NCBI GenBank assembly: GCA_034667405.1
Contig: JAXDJX010000031.1
Coordinates: 1-64,000 of the forward strand
Reading direction: 5' to 3'
From: JANXVR01 sp034667405
GTDB lineage: Bacteria > Actinomycetota > UBA4738 > HRBIN12
DNA: 64,000 bases
Below the pieces are notes generated by a model that saw nothing but the letters and a program-made list of their open reading frames with translations, was not told the DNA's origin and made no database searches. How positions within the stretch are numbered: position 1 is the first letter of the stretch; each line of letters opens with the position of its first letter. The position numbers and the translations under genes were made by a program. This document shows, in pieces, positions 59,998-64,000 of the stretch.

Positions 59998-61308
59998 TCA
60001 GATGTCTCCCAGAGGTCGACCGAGCGCCCGGTAGGCGTCCGCGACAGTGTACAGAGAGCCTGTTACCAGGATCAGGTCGCCGGGGCCTGCCGCGCTCCGT
60101 GCTGCGTCGATGGCGGCGGCGACGCTCGGCTGGATCTGCACGGAACCCCCCACGGTGGCGAAGCGCTCCGCGAGCAACAGAGGATCGGCGCTGCGCACGC
60201 TGTTGTTCTCGGTCAGGTAGACGACGTCGGCAATCGGAGCCAGCGGGACCACGATGCCGTCCAGGTCTTTGTTCGCGCTCGTCGACAGGACCAGATGCAA
60301 CCGCTCCCAGATGAACGCCTCGCGGATGGCGACGCTGAGTGCCTCGGCCCCCGCGGGATTGTGGGCACCGTCCAACACCAAAAGCGGGTCTCGTTCGATG
60401 ATCTCTAACCGGCCGGGCGAACGGAGACCGGCGAGTGCCTCCCGGACGACGTCCAGCTCCAGCGCCTTGCCGAACAACGCCTCGATCGCCACCAGACCGG
60501 CGGCGGCGTTCCTGGCCGCATATTCCCCGAAGAGCGGGATGAACAGGTCGTCGTAAGTTGCGTGCAGGCCGCGCACGCTGAACGACTGGCCGCCCACCGC
60601 CTGCAGCCGATCATCAACCTCCCAATCCCGGAACTCCAGCTTCAGTTCGGCTCCCACCTCCTGCGCTCGAGCGTCCAGGACGGTCTGCACCTCGGCATCC
60701 TGCTCGCGCACGACCACGGCACGCTTCGCCTTGATGATGCCGGCCTTCTCGCGCGCGATGTCCGTGATGGTGGGCCCCAGCTCGGCGACGTGATCCATGC
60801 CGACCGGGCAGATCACGGCCACGTCGGATGCGACCAGGTTCGTGGCGTCCCACGTACCCCCCATCCCTACCTCGAAGACGCCGAGGCCGACGGGCCGGTC
60901 GGCGAACCAGAGGTAGGCGAGCGCGGTTAGGGCCTCGAAGTAGGTGACGGCGGTCCCCCCGCGGGAGTCCACGAGGTCGAAATAGGGAGCCAGGCGTGCC
61001 CATTCGTCGGCGAACTCCTGCTCCGAGATCATCTCGCCGCACACGCTGAGCCGTTCGCGGACGGTGACCAGGTGCGGCGACAGATACAGGCCCGTGATCA
61101 CCTCGTGCGCGCATGCGAGCCGCGCGACGGCTCGTGCCGTAGTGGACTTACCGTTCGTACCGGTGACGTGCACGGTCGGATAGGTCAGCTGGGGCTCGTC
61201 CAGGTAGTCGGCGAGGATCCGCATGCGCTCGAGCGATGGCTCGGGCATGTGCTCGGGTTGACGGCTCTCCAGCTGCGCCTGCGCGTCCCGGAACCGCATC
61301 GCGTTCAT
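59998..61308 (-). CDS. folC: Folylpolyglutamate / dihydrofolate synthase
   Basis: A 436-residue Mur-ligase-like enzyme adding glutamate to folates. ATP loop TGTNGKSTTARAVAR (about residues 48-62), the GVFEVGMGGTWDATN motif, and LDGAHNPAGAEAL in the C-terminal domain. ATG 61308 overlaps the valS stop as ATGA. Confidence 0.96.
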   Translation of the reverse strand: MNAMRFRDAQAQLESRQPEHMPEPSLERMRILADYLDEPQLTYPTVHVTGTNGKSTTARAVARLACAHEVITGLYLSPHLVTVRERLSVCGEMISEQEFADEWARLAPYFDLVDSRGGTAVTYFEALTALAYLWFADRPVGLGVFEVGMGGTWDATNLVASDVAVICPVGMDHVAELGPTITDIAREKAGIIKAKRAVVVREQDAEVQTVLDARAQEVGAELKLEFRDWEVDDRLQAVGGQSFSVRGLHATYDDLFIPLFGEYAARNAAAGLVAIEALFGKALELDVVREALAGLRSPGRLEIIERDPLLVLDGAHNPAGAEALSVAIREAFIWERLHLVLSTSANKDLDGIVVPLAPIADVVYLTENNSVRSADPLLLAERFATVGGSVQIQPSVAAAIDAARSAAGPGDLILVTGSLYTVADAYRALGRPLGDI

Positions 61309-63854
61309 CCCTCCACGGGCGCGAGGACGGTGATCACCGACGGCGAGTCCGCGACGACGGTTTCGATCCGTGCCACGTTGCCCGCCTCCATGAGGTCGCG
61401 TTCGACGTGGGTGAGCAGCGCCAGCCGCTCGGGGACGTCGTGGACGGTGACCAGATCCACCGCGGCGCGCAGCGACACCTTCTGGAGCGCCTTCTCCTTG
61501 CGGACCGCTGTGAGGATCTCGGCCCCCAACTCGTAGATCTCCCGATCACCTTGCGCTGCACCGGGTCCCAAGTCCTCCGCGACTGGCCACGCGGCACGAT
61601 GGATGCTCCCTTGGCGCCACCAGGACCACACCTCTTCGGTGACGTAGGGCACGAACGGGGCGAAGAGTCGCAGCAGCGCATCGAGCGCCGTTCGCAGCGC
61701 TGCCACCGCGGAGGCGGCAGGGGCCTCACCGTGCGCGCCGTAGGCCCGGTGCTTCACCAGCTCGAGGTAATCGTCGGTGAAGGCCCAGAAGAACCGTTCG
61801 GTGAGGTCCAGAGAACGCGCGTGATCGTAGCCAGCGAACGCGTCGGTAGCCTCGCCGATCACGGAGCCGAGCGCAGCGAGCATCGAACGATCCAGCGGCT
61901 CCGTGACCTCCCCCGGCGCGGCCTCCATCCCCAGGGTGAAGCGGGACGCGTTGAGGATCTTGATGGCGAGCTTCCTTCCGACCTTCATCTGCTGTTCATC
62001 GAAGGTCGCGTCGGCTCCCAAACGCGCGGACGCTGCCCAGTACCGAACGGCGTCTGAACCGTGCTGTTCGAGCAGCCCCAAGGGCGTGACCACGTTGCCC
62101 TTGGACTTCGACATCTTCTTCCGGTCGGGGTCGAGCACCCAGCCGCTGATCGCGACGTTCGTCCATGGGAGCGAGCCGTGCTCCAGCTGAGACTTCAGCA
62201 CCGTGTAGAAGAGCCACGTTCGGATGATCTCGTGCGCCTGGGGCCGAAGGTCCATGGGGAACACGCGCGAGAAGAGGTCGGGATCGTCCTCCCACCCACC
62301 GGCGATCTGCGGAGTGAGCGAGGACGATGCCCACGTGTCCATGATGTCGGGGTCGCCCGTGAATCCACCCGGCTGATCGCGCTGGTCCGCGCTGAACCCT
62401 TCGGGGACGTCGGCCAGCGGGTCGATCGGCAGCAGCGACTCCTCCGGCACGAGCGGTTCGTCGTAGTTCGGGTTGCCCTTCTCGTCCACGCGGTACCAGA
62501 GCGGGAACGGAACCCCGAAGAAGCGCTGGCGGCTGATGCACCAGTCGGCGTTCAGCCCGCGCACCCAGCTGTCGTAGCGCGCCTGCATGAACGGCGGGTG
62601 CCAATCCAACTCGGCGCCACGCTTCAGCAGGTCGTCACGATGTTCGAGCGTCCTGACGAACCATTGCCGGCTGGAGATCACCTCCAACGGACGGTCTCCA
62701 CGCTCGTAGAACTTCACTGGGTGCCGGATGGTCTGGGGCTCCCCCAGGAGATGCCTCGACTCCTTGAGCATCTCGACGATCCGCTTCCGCGCCTTCTTCG
62801 CATACATGCCCGCGATCTGGTCGAGGGCGGCGTTGGCAGCTTCTGGATCCCTGGATTCCCATCCCCTTTCACCGAACGTCTTCTTCCCGATCGAACCGTC
62901 CTTCTGCATGATCACGCGAGCGGGGAGCCGAAGTTCCCTCCACCACGTCACGTCGGTGACATCGCCGAACGTGCAGATCATCGCGACGCCCGTGCCTTTC
63001 TCCGGATCCGCGAGTTCGTGGGCCAGGACCGGAACGGGGACACGGAACAGCGGGGTAAGCACGGTGCTCCCGACCGATGCCATGTATCGCTCGTCCGTCG
63101 GGTGCACCACGAGCGCCACGCACGCGGGGATCAACTCCGGGCGCGACGTCTCGATCTCGACGACCCCCCCGTCCTCTCGGTCGAACGCGATCCGGTGGTA
63201 CTGGCCCTCCTGTTCGCGGTCCTCGATCTCGGCCTGCGCGACGGCCGTACGGAGATCGACGTCCCACATCGTGGGGGCCTCGGCGGTATAGGCGTAGTTG
63301 TTGGCCAAGAGCCGGAGGAACGCGCGCTGGCTCGCCCGGCGGGAGCGGTCGCCCACCGTGGTGTAGCTGTGGTCCCAGTCCACGCTGAGCGCCAGATGGC
63401 GGAAGAGCTCCTCGAACGCCTTCTCGTCCACCGCCGTCAGACGGCCGCAGAGTTCGATGAAGTTCTTCCGACTCAGCGGGATCTGTTCACGGTCATCCGG
63501 TCGCTCCAAGGAGGCGTAGTCGTAGGCAGGGTCGTAGGGCAGGGAGGGCTCGCACCGAACCCCGAAGTAGTTCTGGACCCGGCGTTCAGTGGGCAGGCCG
63601 GCGTCGTCCCAGCCCATCGGGTAGAAGACCTCGAGGCCCCGCATGCGCTGGAACCGGGCCGTGAGGTCGGTGTGGGTGTAGCTGAGGACGTGGCCCACGT
63701 GGAGAGAACCACTGACGGTGGGCGGCGGGGTGTCGATGGCATAGACCTGATCCCGGGACGTGGAGCGGTCGAACCGGTAGGTGCCGGACGCCTGCCACCA
63801 TTCGTCCCATTTGGATTCCAGGCCGTCCAGCGACGGCTTCTCGGGCATGACCAT
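61305..63854 (-). CDS. valS: Valyl-tRNA synthetase
   Basis: An 849-residue class I synthetase from ATG 63854. HIGH-type motif PPPTVSGSLHVGH, an editing domain, and KMSKSKGNVV near residue 590, with an anticodon-binding domain at the end. It lacks the long C-terminal coiled coil of E. coli-type ValRS. The frame is open to 63902, but TAGAAT 7 nt before ATG 63854 and the family N-terminus (SLDGLESKWDEWW) favour this start. folC overlaps its stop by 4 nt; clpX lies just upstream. Confidence 0.96.
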   Translation of the reverse strand: MVMPEKPSLDGLESKWDEWWQASGTYRFDRSTSRDQVYAIDTPPPTVSGSLHVGHVLSYTHTDLTARFQRMRGLEVFYPMGWDDAGLPTERRVQNYFGVRCEPSLPYDPAYDYASLERPDDREQIPLSRKNFIELCGRLTAVDEKAFEELFRHLALSVDWDHSYTTVGDRSRRASQRAFLRLLANNYAYTAEAPTMWDVDLRTAVAQAEIEDREQEGQYHRIAFDREDGGVVEIETSRPELIPACVALVVHPTDERYMASVGSTVLTPLFRVPVPVLAHELADPEKGTGVAMICTFGDVTDVTWWRELRLPARVIMQKDGSIGKKTFGERGWESRDPEAANAALDQIAGMYAKKARKRIVEMLKESRHLLGEPQTIRHPVKFYERGDRPLEVISSRQWFVRTLEHRDDLLKRGAELDWHPPFMQARYDSWVRGLNADWCISRQRFFGVPFPLWYRVDEKGNPNYDEPLVPEESLLPIDPLADVPEGFSADQRDQPGGFTGDPDIMDTWASSSLTPQIAGGWEDDPDLFSRVFPMDLRPQAHEIIRTWLFYTVLKSQLEHGSLPWTNVAISGWVLDPDRKKMSKSKGNVVTPLGLLEQHGSDAVRYWAASARLGADATFDEQQMKVGRKLAIKILNASRFTLGMEAAPGEVTEPLDRSMLAALGSVIGEATDAFAGYDHARSLDLTERFFWAFTDDYLELVKHRAYGAHGEAPAASAVAALRTALDALLRLFAPFVPYVTEEVWSWWRQGSIHRAAWPVAEDLGPGAAQGDREIYELGAEILTAVRKEKALQKVSLRAAVDLVTVHDVPERLALLTHVERDLMEAGNVARIETVVADSPSVITVLAPVEG

Positions 63855-63861
63855 GGCGGGG

Positions 63862-63867
63862 ATTCTA
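63862..63867 (-). promoter_or_regulatory. -10-like TAGAAT of valS
   Basis: The minus strand reads TAGAAT, 7 nt, ATG 63854, in the 72-nt gap after clpX. It would drive valS-folC-ndk as a leaderless transcript. Confidence 0.5.
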
Positions 63868-63926
63868 CGGAATGGCACGCCGTGCCCCCCGAAGGGGCTC
63901 ATGTGAAGGGGTGCGCGTTGGACCGG

Positions 63927-64000
63927 TTACGCGGACCGTTCTTCGCGCTTGGCGCGCTTGGACGGCGCGGCGTGAGGCACCAGCGTGGGGTTGACCCCGT
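63927..64000 (-). CDS. clpX: C-terminal end of ClpX (partial)
   Basis: The last 24 codons of a gene entering from the window edge, reading GVNPTLVPHAAPSKRAKREE and ending RSA before TAA. This resembles the tail of actinobacterial ClpX, the ATPase of ClpXP, and the clpX-valS-folC order is common in the phylum. With only the tail visible the identification is probable, not certain. Confidence 0.6.
   Translation of the reverse strand, partial: GVNPTLVPHAAPSKRAKREERSA

Overview
The window is GC-rich, densely packed bacterial chromosome. Its gene content points to an actinobacterium, probably a deep or uncultivated lineage. The evidence is an RNase E/G with a long disordered N-terminal extension, a DosR/DosS-like two-component system, a fabD-fabH-fabG-acpP-fabF cluster, a clpX-valS-folC-ndk order, many GTG/TTG starts, and frequent -10-like hexamers placed only 6-10 nt upstream of start codons (apparently leaderless transcripts). 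A species name cannot be given from sequence alone.

Layout. (1) 1-7.6 kb: a tandem array of at least six paralogous exported phosphoesterases (phospholipase C / acid phosphatase family). The first is cut by the window edge and carries an in-frame TGA. (2) 7.6-20.1 kb, minus strand: HIT protein, dnaJ, hrcA (with a CIRCE operator), hemW and lepA. rpsT is on the plus strand. Then holA, comEC, comEA and leuS follow on the minus strand. (3) 20.1-31.4 kb: signalling and metabolism. This holds a PAS-PAS-GGDEF-EAL protein, a saccharopine dehydrogenase-like reductase, a DinB-like protein, a GNAT remnant, a DosS/DosR-like pair with a small protein between them, a cNMP/CBS/DUF294 protein with a partner exonuclease, a tandem pair of related two-helix membrane proteins, and a sulfite-oxidase-like molybdoenzyme. 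(4) 31.4-38.7 kb: an accessory region. It contains a secreted 14-repeat RCC1-like protein, a secreted beta-helix-like protein, a SARP-type regulator divergent from a secreted trypsin-like protease, a small membrane protein, gene remnants, an aminoglycoside-phosphotransferase-like kinase, and a 1.3-kb segment bounded by an intact tRNA-Ala and a 41-nt copy of its 3' part. The last item is an integration footprint.

(5) 38.7-46 kb: housekeeping genes rsfS, lytR_C protein, nadD, a second DinB-like protein, obg, rpmA, rplU and rne/rng. A long structured leader lies upstream of rne. (6) 46.4-53.2 kb: a receiver-histidine kinase fusion, then the cell-shape operon mreB-mreC-mreD-mrdA(PBP2)-rodA on the minus strand. 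(7) 53.2-64 kb: fabD-fabH-fabG-acpP-fabF, a small membrane protein, then on the minus strand a beta-lactamase-fold serine hydrolase, ndk, folC, valS and the end of clpX.

Many neighbours overlap by 4 nt (GTGA or ATGA), which suggests translational coupling. The unusual content is the phosphoesterase array, the accessory region at 31-39 kb with its tRNA-Ala footprint, the unrecognised paired membrane proteins at 29.3-30.2 kb, and a consistent leaderless-promoter layout. I saw no CRISPR array, transposase, integrase or rRNA gene.
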